Source: Candidatus Synechococcus calcipolaris G9 (GTDB lineage Bacteria > Cyanobacteriota > Cyanobacteriia > Thermosynechococcales > Thermosynechococcaceae). From it: DNA of 64,000 bases. This document shows positions 19,113-28,374 of this stretch, in pieces. The stretch spans positions 1,202,001 through 1,266,000 of the forward strand of contig NZ_JAKKUT010000002.1 in the NCBI RefSeq assembly GCF_029582805.1. The letters run 5' to 3'. How positions within the stretch are numbered: position 1 is the stretch's first letter; every line of letters begins with the position of its first letter. The translations under genes were made by a program, and so were the position numbers. The notes below the pieces were generated by a model. It did not search any database. It worked only from the letters and a program-made list of their open reading frames with translations, and had not been told where the DNA came from.

Positions 19113-21122
19113 ATGGTCAATACATCATCATCCCGTAGAGCCATTACCGTCCGTAAAGCCAGTAGCCCCACCGAGCGGTCTCTGGTTTCATCGGGGTATG
19201 CCAATCTCGAACAAGTGCGTGAAGCCCTAGCCACCAGTCGCAAAAATGGTACCTCCCTAGTACAGGTACTTCAGGACATCACGGGTGTGGCCATGCCCCC
19301 GGAGGTCATGCGCCAGTATAAAAAACAACAATTATTTGAACTAAAGGTCATCTATGGCGTAGATTGCCTTGATCCAGAGTTAAATCGTTTTCCCACGGAT
19401 CAAATTGGCGAACTGATTAAAACCATTTTGCCCATTGATACCTGTCGTACCTATCAAGCCATTCCCATTTCATTGCATCGCAATAGCGATCCCCCCTACC
19501 TCTTAGTGGCCATGGTGGATCCCGACAACCTACAAGCCGTCGATAATCTCACCAAGACGCTGCGGAGTCATAGCCTTAGCTTCAAACGCATGGTGATCAC
19601 CCAAGAAGATTACCAGCGATTGATTAACCCCTTCCTCGAAGAACAAGTTGCGGCGGCCACGACTCAACAACCCGCTGCGATGGGAGCCATTGATCTTGAT
19701 GATGACCTTGAAGCCATTGGCGGCCTAGAGGATGCCGAAGGGGATCAGGAAGTTGACCTCGTAGATGCGGTCAAGGGGGCAGAAGATGCACCGATTATTG
19801 CCCTAGTTAACAAAATTCTCGCCAAGGCTCTTCAGGATGGCATATCTGATATTCACATTGAACCCCAGGAAGAAGCCTTACGAGTTCGCTTCCGTAAGGA
19901 TGGTGTGTTGCAGCAAGCCTTTGAACCCTTGCCCAAGCGAATTATTCCGGCGGTGGTCTCCCGCTTCAAAATTCTGGCCGACCTAGACATTGCCGAACGG
20001 CGGGCCCCCCAGGATGGTCGGATTCGTAAAATATTCCAAGGTCGTCGCATTGACTTTCGGGTGAATACTCTACCTAGCCGTTGGGGCGAAAAAGTTGTAC
20101 TGCGGATTTTAGATAATTCCTCTACCCAACTCGGTCTAGATAAGCTGATTACGGATCCCGAAAGTCTGGAAATTGTTCGGGACATGACCAAGCGACCCTT
20201 TGGCTTGATTCTGGTGACCGGGCCGACTGGCTCTGGGAAAACCACAACCCTCTATTCAGCCCTAGCGGAATGTAACAGCCCTGGGGTAAACATTAGTACC
20301 GCAGAAGATCCCATTGAATATACACTGCCCGGGTTAACCCAGGTGCAGGTGATTCGGGATAAGGGAATGGACTTTTCCTCCATTCTCCGTGCATTCCTCC
20401 GCCAAGACCCCGACGTGATTCTGGTGGGGGAAACTCGGGATAAGGAAACCGCAAAGACGGCGATCGAGGCTGCCCTCACCGGTCACTTAGTGTTAACGAC
20501 GTTACACACCAATGATGCTGCCAGTGCCGTTGCCCGTCTCTCGGAAATGGACGTAGAACCGTTCATGGTATCAGCGTCGCTCCTTGGTGTTATTGCCCAG
20601 CGGCTAATGCGACGAGTCTGCTCAGAATGTCGTGTTCCCTATAATCCCAACCCAGAGGAACTGGCGCGCTTTGGACTATCGGCATCCAAGGATATTAGCC
20701 TCACCTTTTATAAGGCCAACAAACTAAGTGCCGAGCAAATTCAAGTAGCAAAAGCCAGTGGTCAACCCATTTGTTCTAAGTGTGGTGGCGTAGGCTACCG
20801 AGGACGGTGTGGGGTCTATGAAATCATGCGGATTACAGAGCGGCTGCAAACCCTGATCACCGAAGGTGCCCCCACGGAGCGAATCAAGGAAGCGGCGGTG
20901 GAAGATGGCATGAAAACCCTTCTAGCTTACAGTCTCAAGCTCGTTCAGGATGGTCATACCACCCTAGAGGAGGTGGAGCGGGTTACCTTTACGGATACCG
21001 GGCTGGAGGCAGAACTCAAAGCCAAGCGGAAAAGCTCCCTCACCTGTCGAGTGTGTGGAGCCGAAGCCCAACAGGAATGGTTGGAGTGTCCGTATTGCAT
21101 GACTCCCCGCTTTGAGGATTAA
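19113..21122 (+). CDS. pilB: type IV pilus assembly ATPase PilB
   Basis: 669 aa. N-terminal MshEN/GspE N domain (ERSLVSSGYANLEQVREAL; later QLFELKVIYGVDCLDPELN). The catalytic core has DGISDIHIEPQEEALRVRFR, Walker A VTGPTGSGKTTTLYSAL near 372, Asp box STAEDPIEYTLPGLTQVQ, Walker B FLRQDPDVILVGETRDKET, and His box LTGHLVLTTLHTNDA. A tetracysteine zinc site (CSECRVPYNP, CSKCGGVGYRGRC) is followed by a second C-terminal zinc ribbon (CRVCGAEAQQEWLECPYC). It powers pilin polymerisation for motility and DNA uptake. First gene of pilB-pilT-pilC with spacings of 55 and 35 bp. Confidence 0.97.
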   Translation: MVNTSSSRRAITVRKASSPTERSLVSSGYANLEQVREALATSRKNGTSLVQVLQDITGVAMPPEVMRQYKKQQLFELKVIYGVDCLDPELNRFPTDQIGELIKTILPIDTCRTYQAIPISLHRNSDPPYLLVAMVDPDNLQAVDNLTKTLRSHSLSFKRMVITQEDYQRLINPFLEEQVAAATTQQPAAMGAIDLDDDLEAIGGLEDAEGDQEVDLVDAVKGAEDAPIIALVNKILAKALQDGISDIHIEPQEEALRVRFRKDGVLQQAFEPLPKRIIPAVVSRFKILADLDIAERRAPQDGRIRKIFQGRRIDFRVNTLPSRWGEKVVLRILDNSSTQLGLDKLITDPESLEIVRDMTKRPFGLILVTGPTGSGKTTTLYSALAECNSPGVNISTAEDPIEYTLPGLTQVQVIRDKGMDFSSILRAFLRQDPDVILVGETRDKETAKTAIEAALTGHLVLTTLHTNDAASAVARLSEMDVEPFMVSASLLGVIAQRLMRRVCSECRVPYNPNPEELARFGLSASKDISLTFYKANKLSAEQIQVAKASGQPICSKCGGVGYRGRCGVYEIMRITERLQTLITEGAPTERIKEAAVEDGMKTLLAYSLKLVQDGHTTLEEVERVTFTDTGLEAELKAKRKSSLTCRVCGAEAQQEWLECPYCMTPRFED

Positions 21123-21177
21123 ACCTATACAGTATCCATTCATTGCCCCTAGGAAGCCCTAACTGAGGATAACGCCC

Positions 21178-22272
21178 ATGGATTTAATGATTGAAGACTT
21201 AATGGAGCAGGTGGTGGCCAACGGTGGTTCTGACCTCCATATTTCCGCTGGATTGCCCCCCTACATTCGCATTAGTGGTAAGCTCACGCCCACGGACTAT
21301 GAGCCTCTCACCCCTGAGCAATGCCAGCGGCTCATTTTTAGTATGCTGAATAACACCCAGCGCAAACATCTGGAGCAAAACTGGGAACTGGATTGTTCTT
21401 ACGGGGTACGGGGACTGGCCCGTTTTCGGGTGAATGTCTATAAAGATCGGGGAACCTATGCCGCCTGTCTACGGGCCTTAAGTTCTAAGATTCCTACCTT
21501 TGAACAGTTGGGCTTACCCAATATTGTCCGGGAAATGAGTGAGCGACCCCGGGGATTGATTCTCGTGACGGGGCCGACCGGTTCTGGGAAAACGACCACC
21601 CTGGCAGCGATGATTGACCTGATCAACAAAACCCGTGCCGAGCATATTTTGACCGTTGAAGACCCGATTGAGTTCGTCTATGAACCCATTAAGAGTCTGG
21701 TTCACCAGCGACAGGTGGGGGAGGATACCAAGAGTTTTTCCAACGCTCTCCGGGCCGCATTACGGGAAGACCCAGATATTATTCTGGTGGGTGAAATGCG
21801 TGACTTAGAAACCATTCAGTTAGCCATCTCGGCGGCGGAAACCGGTCACTTGGTTTTTGGAACCTTGCACACCAGTTCTGCACCCCAAACCGTTGACCGG
21901 ATGGTGGATGTGTTTCCGCCAGAACAACAAACCCAAATTCGGGTTCAGTTGTCCAACTCCCTAGTGGCCGTATTTAGCCAAACCTTGGTATCTAAGAAAA
22001 ATCCCAAGCCCGGTGAATTTGGTCGGGTGATGGCCCAGGAAATCATGGTCGTAACCCCAGCCATTTCCAACTTAATTCGGGAAGGTAAAACCTCTCAGAT
22101 TTACTCTGCGATCCAAACTGGGGCAAAATTGGGAATGCAAACCCTGGAAAAAGTGTTAGCAGATTATTATCGTGCTGGCGTGATTGGTTATGAAGCAGCG
22201 ATGTCTAAAACGTCCCGTGCCGATGAGCTTCAACGCTTGATTGGGACTGGTACAACCGCCGCAGTTCGTTAA
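21178..22272 (+). CDS. pilT: type IV pilus retraction ATPase PilT
   Basis: 364 aa. Begins MDLMIEDLMEQVVANGGSDL with the LHISAGLPPYIRISGKL strand. Motifs: Walker A VTGPTGSGKTTTLAAMIDL near 137, Asp box LTVEDPIEFVYEPIKSLVHQ, Walker B LREDPDIILVGEMRDLETI, His box ETGHLVFGTLHTSSAPQTVD, and the retraction signature PAISNLIREGKTSQIYSAIQ (AIxNLIRE). PilT depolymerises pili during twitching and natural transformation. Central gene of pilB-pilT-pilC, almost certainly cotranscribed. Confidence 0.97.
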   Translation: MDLMIEDLMEQVVANGGSDLHISAGLPPYIRISGKLTPTDYEPLTPEQCQRLIFSMLNNTQRKHLEQNWELDCSYGVRGLARFRVNVYKDRGTYAACLRALSSKIPTFEQLGLPNIVREMSERPRGLILVTGPTGSGKTTTLAAMIDLINKTRAEHILTVEDPIEFVYEPIKSLVHQRQVGEDTKSFSNALRAALREDPDIILVGEMRDLETIQLAISAAETGHLVFGTLHTSSAPQTVDRMVDVFPPEQQTQIRVQLSNSLVAVFSQTLVSKKNPKPGEFGRVMAQEIMVVTPAISNLIREGKTSQIYSAIQTGAKLGMQTLEKVLADYYRAGVIGYEAAMSKTSRADELQRLIGTGTTAAVR

Positions 22273-22307
22273 ATGCTTGGAGTAGATTACTTAATGGGGA
22301 TTGACTG

Positions 22308-23534
22308 ATGGCTACCTACGAGGTTCGCATTCGGGATGCTCAGGGCAAATATAAGACACTAAAGGAAGAAGCTGCCACACCCAAGGAAGCTCGCTTGAGT
22401 GTGCAAATGCAAGGAGGGGTGCAGGTTTTAGAGATCAAGGAAGCGCAAAAGTTTACGCTGAAGTCCGACCTTGATCTAAGCTTTCTATCTAAGATTACCG
22501 TCAAGGACCGGGCAATTTTTTCCCGGCAATTTTCAGCCCTAGTGAATGCGGGAGTTGCCTTGGTACGGGGTCTGGGGGTCATGGCGGATCAGTGTACCAA
22601 TCCAAAGCTGAAGAAGGTGCTGATGGCCGTCAATAATGACATTCAGCAGGGGGGAAGCCTGTCTGAGTCTATGCGGCCCCACCCAGAGGCCTTTGATGAT
22701 CTCTACGTGGCGATGATCCAAGCAGGGGAAACCGGTGGGGTACTCGATGAGGTTTTGAATCGGCTCTCCAAACTTCTGGAGGATCAGGCGCGCTTAAATA
22801 ACCAAATCAAGTCTGCCTTGGCCTATCCTGTGGTCGTCGGACTCTTGGCGGTGAGTATTTTCCTGGGGATGGTGATCTTTTTGATCCCCGTCTTTGAAGG
22901 GATTTTTACCCAGCTTGGGGGAGAATTGCCGGCGTTTACGCAGCTTATGGTGAACTTGAGCGAATTTCTACGCAATCCGTTGAACATGAGCATTCTGATT
23001 GTTACCGTGATTGGCATTGTATTTGGGGTGCGGATGTACTATAAAACCCCAGCGGGTCACTTGATGATTGATCACATGATGCTCAAGCTGCCTCTGTTTG
23101 GTGATTTAGTGGAAAAAACCGCCGTTGCCCGCTTCTGCCGTACCTTTGGTTCTCTATCCCGATCGGGAGTGCCGATTCTACGCTCCCTGGAAATTGTCAG
23201 TCAAACGGCTGGGAATCAGGTTATTTCCAATGCCATTGATAATGCAGCGAAGGAAGTGCAAACCGGTGGAATGCTTAGTATTGCCCTGCAACAGGCCCGG
23301 GTGTTTCCTGTGTTGGCAACCCAAATGATCAATGTGGGGGAAGAAACGGGGGAACTGGACAAGATGCTGATGAAGGTGGCGGACTTCTACGAGGATGAGG
23401 TGGAGCAGGCGGTGAAGTCTCTCACCAGTGTGATGGAGCCACTGATGATTGTGGTGTTGGGGGGCATGGTGGGTTCCATCTTGATTGCGATGTACTTGCC
23501 CATGTTCAAAATCTTTGAACTCATTGAGGGATAA
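22308..23534 (+). CDS. pilC: type IV pilus inner-membrane platform protein PilC
   Basis: 408 aa, two GspF/T2SSF domains. The first spans residues ~70-195 (FSRQFSALVNAGVALVRGLG; NQIKSALAYPVVVGLLAVSI) and the second ~275-400 (RFCRTFGSLSRSGVPILRSL; MINVGEETGELDKMLMKVAD). Three main membrane segments are visible, the last near the C-terminus (PLMIVVLGGMVGSILIAMYL). PilC couples the PilB/PilT motors to the growing pilus at the plasma membrane. The N-terminal ~60 residues (MATYEVRIRDAQGKYKTLKE) form the usual PilC start. Third gene of the cluster. Confidence 0.96.
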   Translation: MATYEVRIRDAQGKYKTLKEEAATPKEARLSVQMQGGVQVLEIKEAQKFTLKSDLDLSFLSKITVKDRAIFSRQFSALVNAGVALVRGLGVMADQCTNPKLKKVLMAVNNDIQQGGSLSESMRPHPEAFDDLYVAMIQAGETGGVLDEVLNRLSKLLEDQARLNNQIKSALAYPVVVGLLAVSIFLGMVIFLIPVFEGIFTQLGGELPAFTQLMVNLSEFLRNPLNMSILIVTVIGIVFGVRMYYKTPAGHLMIDHMMLKLPLFGDLVEKTAVARFCRTFGSLSRSGVPILRSLEIVSQTAGNQVISNAIDNAAKEVQTGGMLSIALQQARVFPVLATQMINVGEETGELDKMLMKVADFYEDEVEQAVKSLTSVMEPLMIVVLGGMVGSILIAMYLPMFKIFELIEG

Positions 23535-23585
23535 GCACTCCGGCAACTATTAGGGATATAGCATGTGGTCTAGTGTGGTGGGGTG

Positions 23586-24053
23586 ATGATGCCTGAAAAA
23601 AACGCCCAAGGGTTGACCTATTACCAACTTTTAGAGGTTGAACCAGGATGCTCTCTCCAAGAGCTACGGCGGGCCTATCGGGAAAAAAGTAAGGTTTATC
23701 ACCCAGATACCACGACATTGCCCATGGCCCTTGCCCGCGATCGCTTCGATCGCCTGAAGGAGGCCTATGCTACCCTAACAAATCCTGAGGAGCGTTTGCG
23801 CTACGATCGCCACCTACAGACCAAAAGGATGATTCGTTCATCTGATCTGGGGGAAGGATTGCCCCCTAAATCCCTGGATGTGGAGTATGGTTTACCGTCT
23901 CGACCCTATCGAGAGCGACCTCTTTCACCAGGAGAGATTTTTGCATTATTTATCCTTGGGTTGACGTTTGTGGGATGCTTGGTACTCGCAGTTATTGTTG
24001 GTTTTACCCGGGGTGACTGGATGCTCCAGGCGTTGCACTATTTTTCGAGTTAG
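23586..24053 (+). CDS. J-domain protein with C-terminal membrane segment
   Basis: 155 aa from the ATG at 23586 (GTG at 23583 and ATG at 23589 are adjacent alternatives). Residues ~10-75 form a J domain: TYYQLLEVEPGCSLQELRRA, the HPD loop KSKVYHPDTTTLPM, and RFDRLKEAYATLTNPEERLR. A membrane segment IFALFILGLTFVGCLVLAVI lies near the C-terminus. J domains stimulate Hsp70 ATPase; this one is probably membrane-tethered, recruiting DnaK to a specific site. It follows pilC by 51 bp and precedes DUF3143 by 2 bp. A role connected with pili is possible but unsupported beyond position. Confidence 0.9.
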   Translation: MMPEKNAQGLTYYQLLEVEPGCSLQELRRAYREKSKVYHPDTTTLPMALARDRFDRLKEAYATLTNPEERLRYDRHLQTKRMIRSSDLGEGLPPKSLDVEYGLPSRPYRERPLSPGEIFALFILGLTFVGCLVLAVIVGFTRGDWMLQALHYFSS

Positions 24054-24055
24054 TT

Positions 24056-24328
24056 ATGGTTGATTTGCCCGCGGCTACCACTCCTCTCTATAATCATGGA
24101 TTGCCCCAAATTGAATTTTGGCTAACACAAAAGGGTTGTGTTCAGAATCGTACAAATTTACACTGTTGGCAGTTTGAGCGACCGGCTTGGGAAGCGGAAA
24201 TTTGCCTGGATATTGAGGAGTTAATGGTGCGCTATCACGATCGCCAGGGGGGAGATACGGTACAGCGATCCTTTAAGTATTCCCTGAGTCGTCAAGATAT
24301 TGAAGCGGCTATTTTTGCGGGGCCCTAG
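24056..24328 (+). CDS. DUF3143 protein
   Basis: 90 aa, starting 2 bp after the stop of the J-domain gene, so translationally linked. Sequence YNHGLPQIEFWLTQKGCVQN, WQFERPAWEAEICLDIEELM and VQRSFKYSLSRQDIEAAIFA matches the cyanobacterial DUF3143 family. Soluble, no signal. Function unknown; the consistent pairing with a J-domain protein suggests a co-chaperone-linked role, which is inference. Convergent with uppS, 13 bp between stops. Confidence 0.82.
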   Translation: MVDLPAATTPLYNHGLPQIEFWLTQKGCVQNRTNLHCWQFERPAWEAEICLDIEELMVRYHDRQGGDTVQRSFKYSLSRQDIEAAIFAGP

Positions 24329-24341
24329 AGTTGCAGACCCC

Positions 24342-25091
24342 CTAAAGACGACCAAAACGGCGATGACGTTGTTGATATTGGAGAAGAGCTTGGTGGAACG
24401 CACGGCGATCGAAGTCGGGCCAGAGGGTCTCTGTGACATAGATCTCAGCATAGGCAACTTGCCAGAGTAAAAAATTACTGACCCGCATTTCCCCACTGGT
24501 ACGAATCAACAGATCCGGATCGCAGATACCCGCCGTGTAGAGGTGACGTTCAAATAGGGCTTCGTCAATATCTTCGGGGTTGAGTTGCCCCTGACTGGCT
24601 TGGGTGGCGATCGCCCGACAGGCTTGAATGATTTCCCGCCGCCCCCCATAGTTTGTTGCGACAACAAATTGAATTTTCTGATTATGCTGGGTAGCCTCCA
24701 TCGCCCGTTCAATTTCTGCTTGCAGGGAAGCAGGTAAACAGTGGAGATCGCCCACAAAGTGAATTTGTACCCCTTCGTCAATCATTTCATTGATTTCCCG
24801 GCGGAGAACCCGCTCAAATAGGGTCATCAAGAAATCCACTTCCGGCAGGGGTCGACCCCAATTTTCGGTGGAAAAGGCATACGCCGTCAGGGCTTGAATA
24901 CCCCAATCTTTGCAACAGCGCAGCAGATCCTTGAGGGTATCAACCCCCCGCTGATGGCCCATGATTCGGGGTAGGTTACGTTGCTTGGCCCAGCGACCAT
25001 TCCCATCCATGATCACCGCCACATGGCGGGGAATCCGCTGAATATCAAGATCCGGCGGTAAGATTGTTAAGTGTTGGGGCTGGGTCGTCAT
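24342..25091 (-). CDS. uppS: isoprenyl transferase (undecaprenyl diphosphate synthase family)
   Basis: 249 aa. Catalytic start [20 protein letters not shown] with the Asp and following NGRW motif, then [54 protein letters not shown] and the diphosphate-binding [20 protein letters not shown]. It makes cis-polyprenyl diphosphate, the lipid carrier for peptidoglycan and other envelope glycans; cyanobacterial members may also make shorter products. Last gene of lysA-cdaA-uppS on the minus strand. Confidence 0.95.
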   Translation of the reverse strand: MTTQPQHLTILPPDLDIQRIPRHVAVIMDGNGRWAKQRNLPRIMGHQRGVDTLKDLLRCCKDWGIQALTAYAFSTENWGRPLPEVDFLMTLFERVLRREINEMIDEGVQIHFVGDLHCLPASLQAEIERAMEATQHNQKIQFVVATNYGGRREIIQACRAIATQASQGQLNPEDIDEALFERHLYTAGICDPDLLIRTSGEMRVSNFLLWQVAYAEIYVTETLWPDFDRRAFHQALLQYQQRHRRFGRL

Positions 25092-25125
25092 GGTGGGTCT
25101 TTGGGGGTGTCTAAATAGGGAAGTG

Positions 25126-26025
25126 TTAGCGAAGGGGCCAAACCATTTTTAAGAATTTCAAAGGGAATCGACGGGGGCTACTGGTTAAGGTTCCACTAGG
25201 ATTTCTTTTAAGGTACTGCTCTAACAACTCCCCTAGTTTACTGCTAGTCAGGGGACGTTGTAGTTCTCCTTTAATCGCTAGGGAAATAGAACCCGTTTCT
25301 TCGGAAACCACCACACATAAACAATGGCTAAACCGTTCCGTCATGCCAATGGCAGCCCGGTGACGAGTGCCCAATTGCCAGGGACCGGTGCGCTCTGAGA
25401 GGGGCAAGATCAGTTTGGCCGCCAAAATTTGGGAACCACGGATGAGAATGGCACCATCATGGAGGGGGGAACTGGTTTGGAAAATGGTATGGATTAACTC
25501 CTTGGATAGGGCCGCATTTAGTCGCACACCGGCATGGGTAAAATCCTGGGCAGTGAGATTTGTATTGGTTTCCAGTAAAATCAATGCTCCGGTACGATTT
25601 TGGGATAGATCTTTGACTGCTGCCACAATAATACTGATGGGGTCTTCGGTAGTGTTGCGACTACTGATGGGGGGACGTAATAGCTCAAAAATTTTACCCC
25701 GTCCCAGTTGCTCTAAAAAGTAGCGAATTTCCGGTTGGAGAATGACCGCTAGGGCTACCGCCGATCCTACTACCAGATTATTGAGGACAAATGCTAAAAA
25801 CTTTAAGCCAATCCAATTGCTCAGGGACGCTGCAAAAATCAAGAAAATAAATCCCCGTACCATCCAGAGGGTACGCCGTTCGGCAATCACCAGCAGAACA
25901 ATATAGGTGAGAGCTAAAACTAAACCAACATCGGCTAAGGTACGCACCAACACCCAGGTCCGTGTTGAAATAACAGGCCAGGTAAATCCCCAGAGCCAGT
26001 AGGCAAGGGTCATGCTGCTGGTCAT
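25126..26025 (-). CDS. cdaA: diadenylate cyclase CdaA
   Basis: 299 aa from the ATG at 26025 (a further ATG at 26013 and a TTG at 26043 are alternatives). Three N-terminal membrane segments ([53 protein letters not shown]) lead to a DAC domain with the catalytic DGA motif in [19 protein letters not shown] near 202 and the RHR motif in [15 protein letters not shown] near 232. It condenses two ATP to c-di-AMP, a messenger for potassium/osmotic control and night survival in cyanobacteria. It follows lysA with 18 bp and precedes uppS with 34 bp, an order recurrent in cyanobacteria. Confidence 0.95.
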   Translation of the reverse strand: MTSSMTLAYWLWGFTWPVISTRTWVLVRTLADVGLVLALTYIVLLVIAERRTLWMVRGFIFLIFAASLSNWIGLKFLAFVLNNLVVGSAVALAVILQPEIRYFLEQLGRGKIFELLRPPISSRNTTEDPISIIVAAVKDLSQNRTGALILLETNTNLTAQDFTHAGVRLNAALSKELIHTIFQTSSPLHDGAILIRGSQILAAKLILPLSERTGPWQLGTRHRAAIGMTERFSHCLCVVVSEETGSISLAIKGELQRPLTSSKLGELLEQYLKRNPSGTLTSSPRRFPLKFLKMVWPLR

Positions 26026-26043
26026 CAAGCCGCTCCACTCCAA

Positions 26044-27480
26044 TTACAGTTTGGGATCAGTTTGGTGGGGATCAGTGGGGTTGGATCCTAGGCGCGAGGG
26101 CAACACATCCTGACGAATTAAATCCCGATAGGTTTCCCGAATGAGGATTAAATTTGCTTCTCCTCCTTGAACCAGTACCGCTGCCGGTCGAGGGACTCGG
26201 TTGTAGTTGGAGGCCATACTTGCGTTGTAGGCCCCCGTGGCTAAGACCACAAGAATATCCTCGGGCTGTAAGGGCGGTAATTCAATATCTTTCAAAAGAA
26301 TATCTCCCGATTCACAATGTTTACCAGCAATGGTGACAACTTCCGCTAGGCTCTCGGTCATCCGGTTTCCGACAACGGCACTGTAGTCTGCCTGGTAGGT
26401 AATGGGGCGGGGATTGTCGGACATGCCACCATCCACGGCCACATAGGTGCGGATTTCCGGAATCTCTTTGCGTCCCCCCACCGTGTAGGCGGTAACTGTT
26501 GCCGGCCCAATCAGCGATCGCCCCGGTTCACACAATAGTTTAGGTAAGGGTAGGTTGCGACGTTGACAAGCGGCGGTGATATTTTTGGCAATCTGTTCCA
26601 CCCAGGTGGCGATCGCCGGCGGCTCGTCCGTTGAGGTATAGCGGATTCCCAGTCCCCCGCCCACATTTAGCTCCTGCATGGGTAATCCAATATCCTGGGC
26701 CGCCAAAAGCCAATCTGCCAGCACCTCCGTCAAGTCCTGGTGGGGCTGGAGTTCAAAGATCTGGGAACCAATGTGGGCATGGAAGCCGACCCAATTTAGC
26801 TGGGGATGATTCAGGGCAAAATCAAACAACTGGGGAAGTTGCTGGGGATCAAAGCCAAATTTATTATCTAGATGCCCGGTGCGAATATATTCATGGGTGT
26901 GGCACTCAATGCCGGGGGTAATTCGCAGCATCACCCGGGGGGGTGTCCCCCCTAGGGTTTGGCCGTAGTCCGCTAAACGCTCCAGTTCTAGCCAGTTATC
27001 GGCCACCAGGGTGCAGCCCACCTCTAGGGCAAATAGCAGTTCATCCGGTGATTTATTATTTCCATGGAAATAGATGGCATCGGCGGGTACTCCTGCTTCT
27101 AGGGCGGTGTAGAGTTCACCACCGGAGACCACATCAATGCCTAGACCTTCACTGTGGGCCAGGGCGCAGGTAGCTAGACAATTCCACGCCTTCGAGGCAA
27201 AGAGAACTAAACTTTCCCCGCCATACTGTTGTTTTAGGGTGCGGTGGTATTGTTGGCAGGCGGTGCGAAACGTGGTCTCATCCACAATGTAGAGGGGAGA
27301 GCCAAAGCAATGGACTAAATCCACCACATCACATCCACCAATTTCCAGATGGCCGCGGCTGTTGGTAAGGGCAGTGAGGGGAAGTAACTGCTGATTGGCC
27401 GCCAAAGGGGGAATAGCAGCATCGGCGATCGCCCCAGAAGGAATGCCCGAGGAAAGGGTGGTGCTAGGAGAAGAAATCAT
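26044..27480 (-). CDS. lysA: diaminopimelate decarboxylase
   Basis: 478 aa from the ATG at 27480 (a TTG nine codons upstream is possible). Fold-type III PLP enzyme: the PLP lysine in LVLFASKAWNCLATCAL near 95, HGNNKSPDELLFALEVG near 140, substrate-binding GFHAHIGSQIFELQPH near 235, phosphate loop ELNVGGGLGIRYTSTDEPP near 275, LLCEPGRSLIGPATVT near 315, and DILLKDIELP then GAYNASMASNYN near the C-terminus. It makes lysine from meso-diaminopimelate. The first ~45 residues are a variable extension seen in cyanobacterial forms. Heads a lysA-cdaA-uppS unit; lysC, which starts the pathway, is 28 kb away. Confidence 0.95.
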   Translation of the reverse strand: MISSPSTTLSSGIPSGAIADAAIPPLAANQQLLPLTALTNSRGHLEIGGCDVVDLVHCFGSPLYIVDETTFRTACQQYHRTLKQQYGGESLVLFASKAWNCLATCALAHSEGLGIDVVSGGELYTALEAGVPADAIYFHGNNKSPDELLFALEVGCTLVADNWLELERLADYGQTLGGTPPRVMLRITPGIECHTHEYIRTGHLDNKFGFDPQQLPQLFDFALNHPQLNWVGFHAHIGSQIFELQPHQDLTEVLADWLLAAQDIGLPMQELNVGGGLGIRYTSTDEPPAIATWVEQIAKNITAACQRRNLPLPKLLCEPGRSLIGPATVTAYTVGGRKEIPEIRTYVAVDGGMSDNPRPITYQADYSAVVGNRMTESLAEVVTIAGKHCESGDILLKDIELPPLQPEDILVVLATGAYNASMASNYNRVPRPAAVLVQGGEANLILIRETYRDLIRQDVLPSRLGSNPTDPHQTDPKL

Positions 27481-27771
27481 ACCGTCAGTAGTGAGGTGAA
27501 AGGACAAAAGTATCCCAGGGGACGTTTATCTTGTGGGATAAAATTAGGCTGTGACCAGCAGTGAAATACCTACTTCCAGTTTGACATTCTCCCTGCGGAT
27601 TCAGGGGAAATCCAACAAAAATTAAGTCGATTCAGGGGTTTTTCTGAATATCTATGGGTTATGGGTATGATTGAGACATCAGGGGGAAAGTCATCTAAAC
27701 CCAAGGTTAACAGATGCAATCGTTTCCTCAACTGGTCAATATTTTTACCCATCGGAGTTAGTACGCATTTT

Positions 27772-28374
27772 ATGGTTGCCTCAGCTTGGCCCTACGTGAC
27801 TCCTGGAATCCCCGATCGCGAGTTTGAGCGTTTACCAGGCATTCCCTTAACCAAGCGGGAAACGCGACTACTAATGCTATCCCATTTACGCCTAGAGGCC
27901 GACTCGACACTGTGGGATATTGGTGCGGGCACGGGCACAATCGCCGTGGAAGCCGGTTTATTAGCATCCCAAGGGAAAATTATTGCCATTGAGCGGGATG
28001 AGGAAGTGGCCAGCTTAATTCAACGGAATTGCGATCGCTTTGGTGTTAGTAATGTGCAGATCATTCAAGATAGTGCCCCGGAATGCCTGGCCCAGTTAGC
28101 CTTTCCGCCCCAGCGAATTTGTTTGGAGGGGGGGCGACCCATTAAAGACATTTTGGAGCAGGCCTGGCAATACTTGATTCCCGGAGGTCGGTTAGTGACT
28201 ACCACCAGTAGCCTGGAGAATCTCTATGCTATTTCTGAGGCATTGGCCGCCGTTCAAGCCCGTAGTTTAGAGGTGGTGCAGTCGGTAATTAATCGCCTAG
28301 AAACTCGGGGCGGTCATCAAATTTTTGCGGCAGTGGAGCCGATCTTTATCCTCAGTGGCGAGAAAGTTCTGTGA
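27772..28374 (+). CDS. cbiT: precorrin-6B/cobalt-precorrin methyltransferase CbiT
   Basis: 200 aa from the ATG at 27772 (MVASAWPYVTPGIPDREFER aligns with CbiT starts; the frame is open further upstream but unlike the family). Motifs: PGIPLTKRETRLLMLSHLRL, SAM-binding LWDIGAGTGTIAVEAGLLA near 50, IIAIERDEEVASLIQRNC, and CLEGGRPIKDILEQAWQYL. In the corrin pathway it methylates C15 with decarboxylation at C12. The stop overlaps the GTG start of rsmI (GTGA), so the two are coupled translationally though functionally unrelated. Confidence 0.9.
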   Translation: MVASAWPYVTPGIPDREFERLPGIPLTKRETRLLMLSHLRLEADSTLWDIGAGTGTIAVEAGLLASQGKIIAIERDEEVASLIQRNCDRFGVSNVQIIQDSAPECLAQLAFPPQRICLEGGRPIKDILEQAWQYLIPGGRLVTTTSSLENLYAISEALAAVQARSLEVVQSVINRLETRGGHQIFAAVEPIFILSGEKVL